Source: REEB95 sp963762425 (lineage in GTDB: Bacteria; Pseudomonadota; Alphaproteobacteria; ATCC43930; CGMCC-115725). Taken from it: DNA of 64,000 bases. The DNA is taken from assembly GCA_963762425.1 (NCBI GenBank), contig CAVXKY010000024.1, forward strand, positions 62,001-126,000. The letters are read 5' to 3'. The translations under genes and the position numbers were made by a program. Under the pieces are notes generated by a model. That model was not told the origin of the DNA. It was given only the letters and a program-made list of their open reading frames with translations, and searched no databases. Below, in pieces: positions 1-9,628 of this stretch. The stretch's first letter is position 1. The number at the start of each line of letters is the position of its first letter.

Positions 1-324
1 GCCATCGGGCCGGACGCCGGTCTTGAGCGCAGTGACGATCTGCTTCGCGCTCCAGTTGCCGAGGCCGGTCGCCTTGTCCGGCGTCAGGTTCGGGCCGACG
101 AACACGCCGAGCCCCGGCATGTCGAACCCTACATCCGAGCCGCCGAGGTAACGCGTCATATCCGCCTTGCCGAGGAAATTGCCGGGCGTATGGCAATCGT
201 TGCAGCCGCCCACGGACACCAGGTATTTGCCGCGTGCCACCTGCTTGTCGCTGGCATTGGCATGGCCGCCGGCGACGAAAAGCAATAAAGCGGCGAATCC
301 CAGACAAAGTGCGGACCGGATCAT
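1..324 (-). CDS. c-type cytochrome, C-terminus outside window
   Basis: Periplasmic class I cytochrome c; only the first 108 codons lie in the window. The start ATG (324-322) follows a strong purine-rich ribosome site (AAGGGAGGGG). A hydrophobic signal peptide of about 25 residues ends near GGHANA, and a haem-binding CNDCH motif sits near residue 41. The downstream GPNLTPDKATGLG...W and GVRPDG segments match the cytochrome subunits of membrane alcohol/aldehyde dehydrogenases and related diheme proteins. The axial Met lies beyond the edge. The gene is divergent from galU across about 125 bp. Which oxidase or dehydrogenase it serves cannot be said from this fragment. Confidence 0.85.
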   Translation of the reverse strand, partial: MIRSALCLGFAALLLFVAGGHANASDKQVARGKYLVSVGGCNDCHTPGNFLGKADMTRYLGGSDVGFDMPGLGVFVGPNLTPDKATGLGNWSAKQIVTALKTGVRPDG

Positions 325-448
325 TTTCCCCTCCCTTTATGCGGTGCGTTAGTTCTTCTCTAACATATTGCCAACGGCGGTAAAAGCCGGCGACTCGCGG
401 GCGGATTGCCTTATGGATTGGGCGGCGGAAGCAGTATACAAACCGGCC

Positions 449-1321
449 ATGAATCAGCGCGTTCGCAAAGCGGTATTCCCGGTCGGCGGCCTCGGCACGC
501 GATTCCTTCCCGCCACCAAGGCCATGCCCAAGGAGATGCTCCCCGTCGTCGACAAGCCTCTGATCCAATACGCGGTGGAGGAGGCGCACGCGGCCGGCAT
601 CGAGCAGTTCATTTTCGTCACCGGCCGCTCCAAATCGGCGATCGAGGACCATTTCGATCTTTCCTACGAGCTCGAAACCACGATGCGCGAACGCGGCAAG
701 GATGCGCAGATTCGCGAGGTCAATTCCTGGATGCCCGAGCCCGGCCAGATCGCCTTCACCCGCCAGCAAAAGCCCCTCGGGCTGGGCCATGCCGTGCTGT
801 GCGCGCGGCATCTGATCGGCGACGAGCCCTTCGCCGTGTTGCTGGCCGACGATTTGATCCTGTCCGACCGGCCCTGTCTCGCGCAGATGGTGGCGGCGTA
901 CGCCAAGACCGGCGGCAACATGGTGGCGGTGGAAGAGGTGCCGCGCGAACACACCAGCCGCTACGGCATACTCGACATCGCCAAGGACGACGGCAAGCTG
1001 GTGACGGTCAAAGGCGTGGTCGAGAAGCCCGAGCCGGCCAAGGCGCCTTCGACCCTCAGCATCATCGGCCGCTACATCCTCGAGCCGGCGGTGTTCGAGC
1101 ATCTGTCGCATCTCGGCAAGGGCGCGGGCGGCGAGATTCAGTTGACCGACGCGCTCGCCAAGCTGATCAAGGACAAGCGGCCGTTCTATGGGCTGCGCTT
1201 CGAAGGCAAGCGCTTCGATTGCGGCGACAAGGCCGGATTCTTCGAGGCCAATGTCGCCTTCGCGCTCAACCGCAAGGACATGGCGCCGGCGGTCAAGAAG
1301 ATCCTGCAAGAATATCGCTGA
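449..1321 (+). CDS. galU: UTP-glucose-1-phosphate uridylyltransferase
   Basis: Cytoplasmic GalU makes UDP-glucose from UTP and glucose-1-phosphate, supplying glycosyl donors for envelope polysaccharides. The nucleotide-binding GGLGTRFLPATKAMPKEML segment is at residues 13-31, and the K-x-x-VEKP region and C-terminal FDCGDK motif are present. I chose the ATG at 449 (MNQRVRK) over the in-frame upstream start at 368, because the extra 27 residues are not family-like. The 290-residue product is close to the usual 290-300. It is followed after 9 bp by a phosphohexomutase that can make its substrate, so the two probably form an operon. Confidence 0.95.
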   Translation: MNQRVRKAVFPVGGLGTRFLPATKAMPKEMLPVVDKPLIQYAVEEAHAAGIEQFIFVTGRSKSAIEDHFDLSYELETTMRERGKDAQIREVNSWMPEPGQIAFTRQQKPLGLGHAVLCARHLIGDEPFAVLLADDLILSDRPCLAQMVAAYAKTGGNMVAVEEVPREHTSRYGILDIAKDDGKLVTVKGVVEKPEPAKAPSTLSIIGRYILEPAVFEHLSHLGKGAGGEIQLTDALAKLIKDKRPFYGLRFEGKRFDCGDKAGFFEANVAFALNRKDMAPAVKKILQEYR

Positions 1322-1330
1322 GAGGGATTC

Positions 1331-2717
1331 GTGGCTTCCGGCCATAGCTTCGATCCCACCATTCTGCGCGAATACGATATCCGCGGCGTCGTCGGCCAGA
1401 CGCTGCACGCGGCCGATGCGCGCGCCATCGGCCAAAGCTTCGGAGCATTGCTGGCCGAGACCGGCGGCAAGCGCGTCGTCGTCGGCCGCGACGGACGGCT
1501 CAGCTCGCCGATGATGGAGGCGGCGCTGGTCGATGGTTTGACCGGCTGCGGAATCGACGTCACGCGCGTGGGAATGGGCCCGACGCCGATGCTCTATTTC
1601 GCCGCCTACACGCAGCATGTGGATGGCGGGATCATGGTGACGGGTTCGCACAATCCGCCGGACCATAACGGCTTCAAGCTGGTGCTCGACAAGAAATCCT
1701 TCTTCGGCGCCGATATCCAGCGCCTGGGCAAGATCGCCGCTTCCGGGAAATTCCCCGTCGGGCACGGCAAGGCGGAAGAAAAGCCGATGCTCGAATTCCT
1801 ATGTCGCGCGGCTGGCGGCCGATTACCGGGGCAAGCGCCCGCTCTTCGTCGCCTGGGACGCGGGCAACGGCGCCGCCGGCGAGGCGATGAAGCGGCTCGC
1901 GGCGCTTCTGCCGGGCCGGCATATCCTCCTCAACGAGACGATCGACGGAAGCTTTCCCGCCCATCATCCCGACCCGAGCGAGCCCAAGAACATGAAGCAG
2001 CTTCAGGACACCGTCCTGGAACGGAAATGCGATATCGGCATCGCCTTCGACGGCGACGGCGACCGCATCGGCGTGGTCGACGGCAAGGGCCGCATCCTGT
2101 GGGGCGACCAGTTCATGATCGTGCTGGCGCGCGAGATCATCGATAAGCAGCCCGGCGCCATCATCATCGCCGATGTCAAGGCGAGCCAGACGCTGTTCGA
2201 CGAGATTGAACGGATGGGCGGAAAGCCCTTGATGTGGAAGACCGGCCATTCGCTCATCAAGGCGAAGATGGCCGAGCTCAAGGCGCCGCTCGCCGGCGAG
2301 ATGAGCGGCCATATCTTCTATGCCGACGGCTATTACGGCTATGACGACGCGCTCTACGCCGCGGTCCGGCTTTTATCCATCCTGTCGCGCGGCACGGAGA
2401 GCCTGGCGGTAATCCGTGATCGCATGCCCAACGTGGTCAACACGCCCGAACTGCGCTTTCCCTGCAGCGCGGACCGCAAGTTCAAGAGCGTGGAAGAGGT
2501 GCGCGAGCGGCTGAAACGCGCGGGCGCCGAGGTCTCGGAAATGGACGGCGTGCGCGTGAAGACGCCGGAGGGCTGGTGGCTGCTGCGCGCCTCCAATACC
2601 CAGGACGTGCTGGTGGCGCGTGTCGAGGCCAAGGATGAATCCGCGCTGAAACGGCTCAAGGCCGAACTGGCCGCGCAGCTGCGCCAAAGCGGCGTCGCGC
2701 CGCCACCCGGCTTCTAG
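1331..2717 (+). CDS. phosphomannomutase/phosphoglucomutase (AlgC/ManB type), frameshifted
   Basis: Interconverts hexose-1- and hexose-6-phosphates, feeding GalU or GDP-mannose synthesis. The GTG start follows a GAGAGGG ribosome site. All four active-site loops are visible: the phosphoserine loop TGSHNPPDHNG, the metal loop DGDGDRIG, the sugar loop GEMSGH and the phosphate loop RASNTQD. The reading frame breaks at about 1796-1800 (GAATTCCTATG): frame 2 ends in LEF and frame 3 resumes with YVARLAADYRG. Dropping one C restores a 461-residue protein of normal length. Every catalytic loop is intact, so I take this as a sequence error rather than a dead gene. Confidence 0.88.
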
Positions 2718-2734
2718 CGGCTCGATTTGAGGAA

Positions 2735-4139
2735 CTAATCGTCTTCGGAGGTGGCCGCCGCGTCGGGTGCCGGCGCCGCCGCCGGTTGCGCCGCCGGCTG
2801 GACAGGCGCGGACGCCGGGGCGGGCGGGCCGAACTGCAACACGGTCCGGGAAGCCGGCAGCGGCGGGATCACGGCGCACAGCTTCTGCTTGCTGCTCATC
2901 ACGTTGTGCAGGGTGCGGCAGGCCTTCTGCGCCTCGGGTCTCGGTGAAGCCGGCGATGCGGGCGCGATAGAAGGGCTGCTTGTCGCTATGCGCGGGCGAC
3001 AGCACCAGCGCGGTCTTATCCTTGGCGGCGGGGAGCTTGGCCAACGCCGCGGCGCCGGCGCTTTGGGCCGCGTCATAGTTCGCGAATGCGCCCACCTGGA
3101 TGCTCCATTCCGTGCTGGACGGGTCCGGACGGGACGGCTTGTTGCGGTGCGCGGTCTGCTTGGGCGTCGCGGCTTCAGCGTGGCTCACCGGATTAAGCGA
3201 TGCGATGGTGGGCGGCGCGGCGCCGTCGAGATTATTGTTGGAGTTATCGTCATAGGCGGCGGTGCGCAGCGCGTCGTTGCTGATGGAATTGCCGGCGAAG
3301 CTGGCTTCGAGCAATTGCGCCATCTGCATGTCGCGGCCATGGGCCGAACTGCCGCCCATGATGACGCCGATCAGCCGCTTGCCGTCGCGCACGGCCGAGG
3401 CGGCGAGGTTGAATCCGGCGGCGCGGATGTAGCCGGTCTTGATGCCGTCCATGCCCGCGAATTCCTGCATGAGATGGTTGTGGGTCTCATAGGTCGTGTC
3501 GCGATAGGTGAATTCCTCGGTGGCGAAGAAAGCGTATTCCTTCGGAAAGTCGCGCCACAACGCCAGCGCCAGTTTGGCGATGTCGCGCGCGGTGGTGTGC
3601 TGCGCGGGATTGGGCAGGCCCGAGGCGTTGCGGAAGACGGTGTTGGTCATGCCGAGCGCGCGCGCCTTTTGCGTCATGCGGTCGGCGAAGGCGGCTTCGC
3701 TGCCGGCGAGATTCTCGGCCACCGTCACCGCCGCGTCGTTGGCGGATTTGGTAATCAGGCCGAGGATGAGATCCTGCACGCGAACCTTCTGGCCCGGGAT
3801 CAGGTCGATCTTCGATGGCGCCTGGCGCGCGGCGTGCATCGACACGGTGAAGGTATCGTCAAGGGTGACGCGGCCCTGCTCCAACGCCTCGAACAGCAGA
3901 TAGAGCGTCATCATCTTGGTGAGCGAGGCGGGATAGGTCGGCTGGTCGGCGTTGCTCTCGTTCAGAATCTTTCCGTTCTGCGCGTCGATCACGATCGCGG
4001 AGAAATGGGGTGTGGTATAGCGGCGGGCCTGGGCGAAATGCGCCGGTGTGAGCAACAGGATGACGATGGCAGCGGCCAAGGCAACGAGTCGCCGGGATAC
4101 CCATCGGCGGTCTGGCGCGAACGGCGCTTCTGCCCTCAT
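2735..4139 (-). CDS. D-alanyl-D-alanine carboxypeptidase with SPOR domain, frameshifted
   Basis: Penicillin-binding protein 5/6-type carboxypeptidase that trims stem peptides in the periplasm. A cytoplasmic N-terminus, then a hydrophobic segment (LVALAAAIVILLL) as signal or anchor, precede the S11 peptidase domain with SLTK, SAN and KTG motifs (about residues 72-75, 132-134 and 234-236 from the start used here). A linker leads to a C-terminal SPOR domain (WSIQVGAF...), which binds denuded glycan at the septum. The frame breaks at the CCC run complementary to 2936-2938: removing one base joins AGFTET to EAQKACRTLHNV, completes the SPOR fold and adds a Pro/Ala-rich tail. An alternative start lies 8 codons upstream (4163). 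Confidence 0.88.
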
Positions 4140-4342
4140 CAAGGACGTGGTTCCCCCGAACAACTCGACTACGCCAACAGGAACACGGAACTAACCCTGG
4201 AAAAGCTTAGGAATTTAGCGATTCCTTGTCCAGCGCTTCCTGGCTTGATTCAGCATTTAAATTAATTGATCCAGCCAGGCCCCCGCCACTGCCGGCAGCC
4301 GCTTTCGCCATAAACCGGCTCATTTGCAGCGCACAATGGCTC

Positions 4343-4371
4343 TTGAAGAAGTCCTGAAATCAAACTATATA
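4343..4371 (+). promoter_or_regulatory. sigma-70-type promoter of the phasin gene
   Basis: TTGAAG (4343-4348), a 17-bp spacer and TATATA (4366-4371) make a good housekeeping promoter. The transcription start would fall near 4378, inside the PhaR-type palindrome that follows. Confidence 0.6.
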
Positions 4372-4373
4372 TT

Positions 4374-4392
4374 TATGCTGCAATGCAGCATA
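4374..4392. promoter_or_regulatory. PhaR-type operator (CTGC-N3-GCAG)
   Basis: Perfect palindrome TATGCTGCAATGCAGCATA with an AAT centre. Its core matches the CTGC-N3-GCAG site bound by the polyhydroxyalkanoate-responsive repressor PhaR in Paracoccus and Rhodobacter. It sits just after the -10 and 17 bp before the phasin start, where a repressor would block transcription until PHA granules titrate it away. Confidence 0.75.
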
Positions 4393-4408
4393 TCGGTAGG
4401 AGGTTAGC

Positions 4409-4847
4409 ATGGCATCCAAGGTGAAAAAGCTGGCGGTTCCGGCGCCGGTCGAACTCGGTAAGCCCCAAGGCAGAATCCGCGTTCCCGAGCGCGCTCAGCG
4501 GTTATGAAGAGTTGGCCGCGTTGTCGCGCGAACATCTCGATGCCGTGCTCAAGGCCAATGCGGCGCTGAGCGAGGGTTTCGAGGCGCTGGCGAAGGAATA
4601 CATGGGCTACACCCAGGCCACCCTGACCGCGGCCGGCGAGGCCGCCCAGAGCCTGCTCAAGGCCAAGACCCTCGATCAGGTGATCGAGATCAATGCCGGC
4701 TTGGCCAAGACCGGCGTCGAGGCGCTGCTCGACCGCTCGGCCAAGCTGTCGCAATGGAGCCTGGCGCTGGCGAAGGAAGCCGCGATGCCGCTCGAACAGT
4801 GCTTCGAGACGACGCTGGCGAAATTGACAAAGCAGCAGGCGGCGTGA
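4409..4847 (+). CDS. phasin family protein, frameshifted near the N-terminus
   Basis: Small amphipathic helical protein that coats polyhydroxyalkanoate granules. It starts at ATG 4409 (MASKVKKLAVP) after a GGAGG ribosome site. The first frame stops at about 4505 and the phasin body continues in another frame (ESAFPSALSGYEEL, then EHLDAVLKANAALSEGFEAL). Removing one C from CCCC at 4463-4466 gives a single 145-residue protein, a normal phasin length. The Ala/Leu/Glu-rich body with no Cys or Trp-rich core fits the phasin_2 family. The PhaR-like operator upstream and the terminator downstream support a monocistronic phaP-type gene. Confidence 0.85.
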
Positions 4848-4876
4848 CGCGGCGGTTTTCCGGCTGTAAGCAATTC

Positions 4877-4910
4877 AAAGACCCGGCCGCTTGGCCGGGT
4901 CTTTTGTTTT
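4877..4910 (+). terminator. intrinsic terminator after the phasin gene
   Basis: Stem AAAGACCCGGCC / GGCCGGGTCTTT with a GCTT loop, followed by CTTTTGTTTT. It is the strongest terminator in the window. Confidence 0.9.
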
Positions 4911-5067
4911 GCACTCCGTTAACCCGGCGGTCCTAGGCTTGCGCGCATGAGCGATAGGAGCCGAATCGGCTTGGAAAGGGCTTCCCCCGAGGGACGCCTA
5001 CCCCATATCATGTTAGGGATGGTAAATTCGGGGGGCGGGGAATCGGAGTTGTTTAACGGATTCGGCG

Positions 5068-5397
5068 ATGAGCGACATCGAGAAGCGCAACGGCAGCGAG
5101 AGCCCTACCACGGGCGTGATCGTCAAGGCCAAGCCCAAGACGAAGAAGCCCTCGATGTACAAGGTTCTGATGCTCAACGACGACTACACGCCGATGGAGT
5201 TCGTCGTGCACATCCTCGAGCGTTTCTTCGCCAAGAACCGCGACGAGGCGACGCGCATCATGCTGCATGTGCATCGCCGCGGCGTCGGCATCTGCGGCGT
5301 TTATACCTACGAGGTCGCCGAGACCAAGGTGACCCAGGTGATGGATTTCGCCCGTCAGCACCAGCATCCGCTGCAATGTACCTTGGAAAAGGATTGA
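5068..5397 (+). CDS. clpS: ATP-dependent Clp protease adaptor ClpS
   Basis: Adaptor that delivers N-degron substrates to ClpA-ClpP. This 109-residue protein has a flexible basic N-terminal tail and the core motif YKVLMLNDDYTPMEFVV around residues 30-46, whose Asn-Asp/Met surface forms the pocket for bulky N-terminal residues, followed by FFxKxxxEA and the VHRRGVGICGVYT strand. It ends 6 bp before clpA, the standard operon. The N-degron-generating transferase Aat is encoded about 12 kb away in the same window. Confidence 0.96.
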   Translation: MSDIEKRNGSESPTTGVIVKAKPKTKKPSMYKVLMLNDDYTPMEFVVHILERFFAKNRDEATRIMLHVHRRGVGICGVYTYEVAETKVTQVMDFARQHQHPLQCTLEKD

Positions 5398-5403
5398 AGG
5401 TTC

Positions 5404-7731
5404 ATGCTGTCGCGTAACCTTGAAAAGACCCTGCACCGCGCCTTGGCCTATGCCAATGAACGCCGGCACGAATACGCGACGCTCGAGCATCTGCTGCTGG
5501 CCTTGACCGAGGACCAGGATGCGATGTCGGTGCTGCGCGCCTGCACGGTCGATATCGAGAAACTGCGCCGCGAGCTGGTCAATTACGTCGACAACGAACT
5601 GGTCAATCTGGTGGCGGCCCAGGTCGAGGACGCCAAGCCGACCGCCAGCTTCCAGCGCGTGCTGCAACGCGCCGCGATCCACGTTCAATCCTCGGGCCGC
5701 GAGGAAGTGACCGGCGCCAATGTGCTGGTGGCTCTGTTCGCCGAGCGCGAAAGCCACGCCGTCTTTTTCCTGCAAGAACAGGACATGACGCGCTTCGACG
5801 CGGTGAACTATATCTCGCACGGCATCGCCAAGGCGCCGGGCCGCTCCGAAACCCGCCGCGTCCAGGGCGCGGAGGAAGAGGAGCCGCAGCGCGCCGAGAA
5901 GACGCCGAAGCGCGCCCATGACGCGCTCGACGCCTATTGCGTCAATCTCAACAAGAAGGCGCGCAACGGCAAGATAGACCCGCTGATCGGCCGCGAGGCC
6001 GAGGTCGACCGCACCATCCAGATTCTCTGCCGCCGCTCCAAGAACAATCCGCTTTATGTCGGTGATCCCGGCGTCGGCAAGACCGCCATCGCCGAGGGGC
6101 TGGCGCGCCGCATCGTGCAGCGCGAGGTGCCCGAGGTGCTGCAGAACGCCACCATCTACGGCCTCGACATGGGTGCGCTCTTGGCCGGCACGCGCTATCG
6201 CGGCGATTTCGAGGAACGGCTCAAAGCGGTCTTGGCCGAGCTCGAGGCGCTGCCCGGCGCGATCCTGTTCATCGACGAAATCCATACCGTCATCGGCGCG
6301 GGCGCCACGTCGGGCGGCGCGATGGACGCCTCGAACCTCTTGAAGCCGGCGCTCGCTTCGGGCGCGATCCGCTGCATCGGCTCGACCACCTACAAGGAAT
6401 ACCGGAATTATTTCGAGAAGGACCGCGCGCTGGTGCGCCGCTTCCAGAAGATCGACGTCAACGAGCCGACGGTCGAGGATTCGGTGAAGATCCTCCGGGG
6501 ATTGAAGCCCTATTACGAGCGCCATCACCACGTGCGCTACACCGCCGACGCCATCCGCGCCGCGGTCGAGCTGTCGAACCGCTATATCGGCGACCGCAAG
6601 TTGCCGGACAAGGCGATCGACGTGATCGACGAGGTCGGCGCCTCGCAGATGCTTTTGCCCGAAAACAAGCGGCGCAAGACCGTCACCGCCAAGGACGTCG
6701 AGGCGGTGGTGGCGACCATGGCCCGCATTCCGCCCAAGAGCGTGTCGCGCGACGACCGCGAGGTTTTGAAGAATCTCGACCGCGACCTGAAGACCATGGT
6801 GTTCGGCCAGGACAAGGCGATCGAGGCGCTCACCGCGGCGATCAAGCTCGCCCGCGCCGGCTTGCGCGAGGCCGGCAAGCCGATCGGCTCCTACCTGTTC
6901 TCGGGTCCCACCGGCGTCGGCAAGACCGAGGTGGCGCGGCAGCTGGCCCGGACTCTGGGAATTGAATTAACGCGCTTCGACATGTCGGAATACATGGAGC
7001 GCCACACCGTCTCGCGCCTCATCGGCGCGCCGCCGGGCTATGTCGGATTCGATCAAGGCGGCTTGCTGACCGACGCGATCGATCAACATCCGCATTGCGT
7101 GCTGCTGTTGGACGAGATCGAGAAGGCGCATCCCGATCTGTTCAACATCCTGTTGCAGGTGATGGATTACGGCAAGCTCACCGACCACAACGGCAAATCG
7201 ATCGATTTCCGCAACGTGATTCTCATCATGACCACCAATGCGGGCGCGATGGATCTGGCCAAGAACGCCATCGGTTTCGGCAGCGAGCCGAGGTCGGGCG
7301 ACGACGAGGAAGCGATCAACCGGCTGTTCACGCCCGAATTCCGCAACCGGCTCGACGCGGTGATCTCCTTCGCGGCGCTGGTGCCCGAGACCGTGGGCCG
7401 CGTCGTCGACAAGTTCATCCTCCAACTGGAGGAACAGCTCGCCGACCGCAACGTCACCATCGAGTTGACCGACGAGGCGCGCAAATGGCTGGCCGAGAAA
7501 GGTTATGACCGCTTGTTCGGCGCGCGGCCGCTGGCCCGGATCATCCAGGAGCATGTCAAGAAGCCGCTGGCCGAGGAATTGCTCTTCGGCAAACTCGCCA
7601 AGGGCGGTCTGGTGCAGGTCAAGGTCGCCGAGGGCAAGCTCGCCTTCACCTATATCGAGGCGCCGCCGTCGCAGCCGCGCTCCCCTGGCAAGGACGAGCA
7701 GGACGAGACCAAGCACGAATTCGTCGAGTAG
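5404..7731 (+). CDS. clpA: ATP-dependent Clp protease ATP-binding subunit ClpA
   Basis: Hexameric AAA+ unfoldase that feeds substrates to ClpP. The 775 residues hold the N-terminal Clp-N repeats (about 1-145) that bind ClpS, a first AAA+ domain with Walker A GDPGVGKT near residue 220 and FIDEIHT, and a second with GPTGVGKT near 500 and LLDEIEKAH. The ClpP-docking IGF tripeptide is near residue 623 (KNAIGFGSE). There is no ClpB-type middle coiled coil, which separates it from ClpB/ClpC. A charged, Pro-containing tail ends the protein. clpP itself is not in the window. Confidence 0.97.
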   Translation: MLSRNLEKTLHRALAYANERRHEYATLEHLLLALTEDQDAMSVLRACTVDIEKLRRELVNYVDNELVNLVAAQVEDAKPTASFQRVLQRAAIHVQSSGREEVTGANVLVALFAERESHAVFFLQEQDMTRFDAVNYISHGIAKAPGRSETRRVQGAEEEEPQRAEKTPKRAHDALDAYCVNLNKKARNGKIDPLIGREAEVDRTIQILCRRSKNNPLYVGDPGVGKTAIAEGLARRIVQREVPEVLQNATIYGLDMGALLAGTRYRGDFEERLKAVLAELEALPGAILFIDEIHTVIGAGATSGGAMDASNLLKPALASGAIRCIGSTTYKEYRNYFEKDRALVRRFQKIDVNEPTVEDSVKILRGLKPYYERHHHVRYTADAIRAAVELSNRYIGDRKLPDKAIDVIDEVGASQMLLPENKRRKTVTAKDVEAVVATMARIPPKSVSRDDREVLKNLDRDLKTMVFGQDKAIEALTAAIKLARAGLREAGKPIGSYLFSGPTGVGKTEVARQLARTLGIELTRFDMSEYMERHTVSRLIGAPPGYVGFDQGGLLTDAIDQHPHCVLLLDEIEKAHPDLFNILLQVMDYGKLTDHNGKSIDFRNVILIMTTNAGAMDLAKNAIGFGSEPRSGDDEEAINRLFTPEFRNRLDAVISFAALVPETVGRVVDKFILQLEEQLADRNVTIELTDEARKWLAEKGYDRLFGARPLARIIQEHVKKPLAEELLFGKLAKGGLVQVKVAEGKLAFTYIEAPPSQPRSPGKDEQDETKHEFVE

Positions 7732-7778
7732 GCGAGGGGACTTAGCCCTAGGTCTGTCGCGGTCTCGCCGGATCGGCG

Positions 7779-8936
7779 CTACTCCGCCTCGCGCTTAAAG
7801 GGCGACAGGCCTTCTTCCAATTCCTCCATCTCGTTTTCGACCGCGCGGCGTTCGCGCTTGAGGAAATCCTCGACCGCGTGCCGGAAGCCGGGATCGTGGA
7901 TCCAATGCGCGCTGTAGGTGGGGGCGGGGAGATATCCCCGCTGAATCTTGTGCGCGCCTTGCGCCCCGGCCTCGACGCGTTTCAATCCGCGCGCTATGGC
8001 GAAATCGATGGCGCGGTAATAACACGCCTCGAAATGCAGGAAGGGGAAGTCGCCGACGCAGCCCCAGTTGCGGCCATAGAGCGTTTCCTTGCCCATCAAA
8101 TTCAACGCGCCCGCGACATAGCGGCCGTCCTGTTTGGCCATCACCAACACCACGCGCTCGCCCATGCGTTGCCCCAGCAGATCGAAGAATTCGCGCGTCA
8201 GATAGGCCGAACCCCATTTCTTGTCCGAAGTCGAGGTGTAGAAGCGGAAGAACGCATCCCAATGCCGGGCCTAGATCTCAGGCCCGTTGAGCGTCTCGAT
8301 CGATATGCCTTCATTCGCCGCGCGCCGCTCGCGTTTGATTTGCTTGCGCTTCCTTGCATTGAGCGCGCCGAGAAAATCGTCGAAGTTCCCGTAGCCTTGA
8401 TTCTCCCAGTGGAATTGCCGCCCCAGGCGTTGGAGAAATCCGGCCTCGCCAAGAAGTTCGTATTCCGACTTGGTCGGGAAGGTCACATGCAGCGACGATA
8501 CCTTGGCGCGCTGGGCGATCTCGATCATCGCCGCCACCAGCAGTCGAGCGGCGTCCGGCGGCGCGCCGGGGCGGATCAGCAGCCGGTTCCCGGTCACCGG
8601 CGTGAACGGCACCGCCACCTGGAGCTTGGGGTAATATCGCCCGCCGGCGCGCTCATAGGCCTCGGCCCAGCCATGGTCGAAGACATATTCGCCATAGGAG
8701 TGGCTTTTCAGATACATCGGCACGGCACCCAACAACCGGCCGTTGCCGTCCTCGAGCGCCAGGTGCTGCGGCAGCCAGCCGGTCTCGGCGCAAGCCGAGT
8801 TCGATGCTTCGAGCGCATCAAGGAAGGCGTGGGAGACGAAGGGATTGTCCGGTCCGGCGCATTCATCCCAATCCGCGGCGCGAATCTTGGAGAGCCGTTC
8901 GACGACCTTGATGGAAAGCCGGTCGCTGCCGTCCAT
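7779..8936 (-). CDS. COG3146 (DUF482) GNAT/FemAB-like acyltransferase interrupted by an amber codon
   Basis: Member of the family annotated 'peptidoglycan biosynthesis/recognition' or GNAT N-acetyltransferase; its substrate is unknown. Starting at ATG 8936 (MDGSDRLSIKVVE), it reads through NPFVSHAFLDALE and the basic FLGALNARKRKQIKRERR segment to residue 221, then meets TAG (8273-8271). The same frame continues at once with ARHWDAFFRFYTSTSDKKWG, the family's conserved C-terminal half, and ends normally at 7779. Without the stop the product is 385 residues, the family's usual size. A CAG-to-TAG change, real or a base-call error, is the simplest explanation. It lies 2 bp after the RidA-like gene. 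Confidence 0.8.
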
Positions 8937-8938
8937 CG

Positions 8939-9406
8939 TCAGCGCACCTCGAACACCGCCTCGACTTCGACCGCGACATTGCCCGGCAACGCCGCCATGC
9001 CCACGGCCGAGCGCGCATGCTTGCCGGAATCGCCGAACACATCGCCCATCAGCTCGGAGCAGCCATTCACCACTTGCGGCTGGTCGGTGAAATCGGGCGC
9101 GGAGTTGACGAAGCCCACCAGCTTGACGCAGCGCACCACGCGGTCGAGATCGCCGTCCAGCGCCGCCTTCACCTGAGTCAAAAGATTGAGGCCGCACAGC
9201 CGCGCCGCCTGCTTGCCGTCATCGAGCGAAATCTCGCGGCCGAGCTTGCCGATGAACCGGTTCTCGCCCTGCCAATGACAGAGCTGGCCGGAGACGAACA
9301 GCAAATCGCCGGTGCGCACCGTCGGCACATAGCTCCAGCGCGGCGGCACCGGCTTGGGCAGCTCGATCTTCAATTCCTTCAATCGCGCCTCGATGCGTCC
9401 AGCCAT
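8939..9406 (-). CDS. RidA/YjgF family protein
   Basis: Small trimeric imine/enamine deaminase-fold protein. At 155 residues it is longer than canonical RidA (about 128) and carries an N-terminal RIEARLKELKIELP helix, which places it with the YjgF-like paralogues often encoded beside DUF482 acyltransferases. VRTGDLLFVSGQL and the C-terminal MAALPGNVAVEVEAVFEV strand are characteristic. The catalytic Arg equivalent appears shifted (KHARSAVGM), so deaminase activity is less certain. It is probably co-transcribed with the acyltransferase that follows after 2 bp. Confidence 0.85.
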   Translation of the reverse strand: MAGRIEARLKELKIELPKPVPPRWSYVPTVRTGDLLFVSGQLCHWQGENRFIGKLGREISLDDGKQAARLCGLNLLTQVKAALDGDLDRVVRCVKLVGFVNSAPDFTDQPQVVNGCSELMGDVFGDSGKHARSAVGMAALPGNVAVEVEAVFEVR

Positions 9407-9485
9407 GGCCCCTCCGTATCGCCGCCTGTGGATAATTGGTTGTCTCTAGCCTAGCCATTGCAGCACAGCAACGCCTTGATTCCAC

Positions 9486-9517
9486 ATAAAAAAACCGGCC
9501 ATCCGAGGATGGCCGGT
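9486..9517 (-). terminator. intrinsic terminator for the thioesterase gene
   Basis: ACCGGCCAT / ATGGCCGGT stem around CCGAGG (9494-9517). On the minus strand it is followed by seven T. It lies downstream of the thioesterase (stop at 9629) and just upstream of the RidA-like gene. Confidence 0.85.
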
Positions 9518-9628
9518 CAGTCAACTGCGCGTGGCCCCTCGCCTAAAGGCAAGGGTAACAGTTCTAGGCGGGCGCTTGGCGTTGTATCCCCGCCCACCGG
9601 CGGGGTATTTCGGCCTAAGGCTTGGAGC

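Noticed and set aside
4209..4226. Short palindrome GGAAT...ATTCC between dac and the phasin gene
   Set aside because: Five-base arms in an AT-rich spacer are too weak to support a call.
2751..4265. 504-codon plus-strand frame opposite the D-Ala-D-Ala carboxypeptidase
   Set aside because: The minus strand encodes the full SLTK/SAN/KTG set; the plus frame is Gly/Arg-rich GC shadow.
5053..6531. 492-codon minus-strand frame opposite clpA
   Set aside because: ClpA is unambiguous; the antisense frame is Arg/Ala/Leu-rich without motifs.
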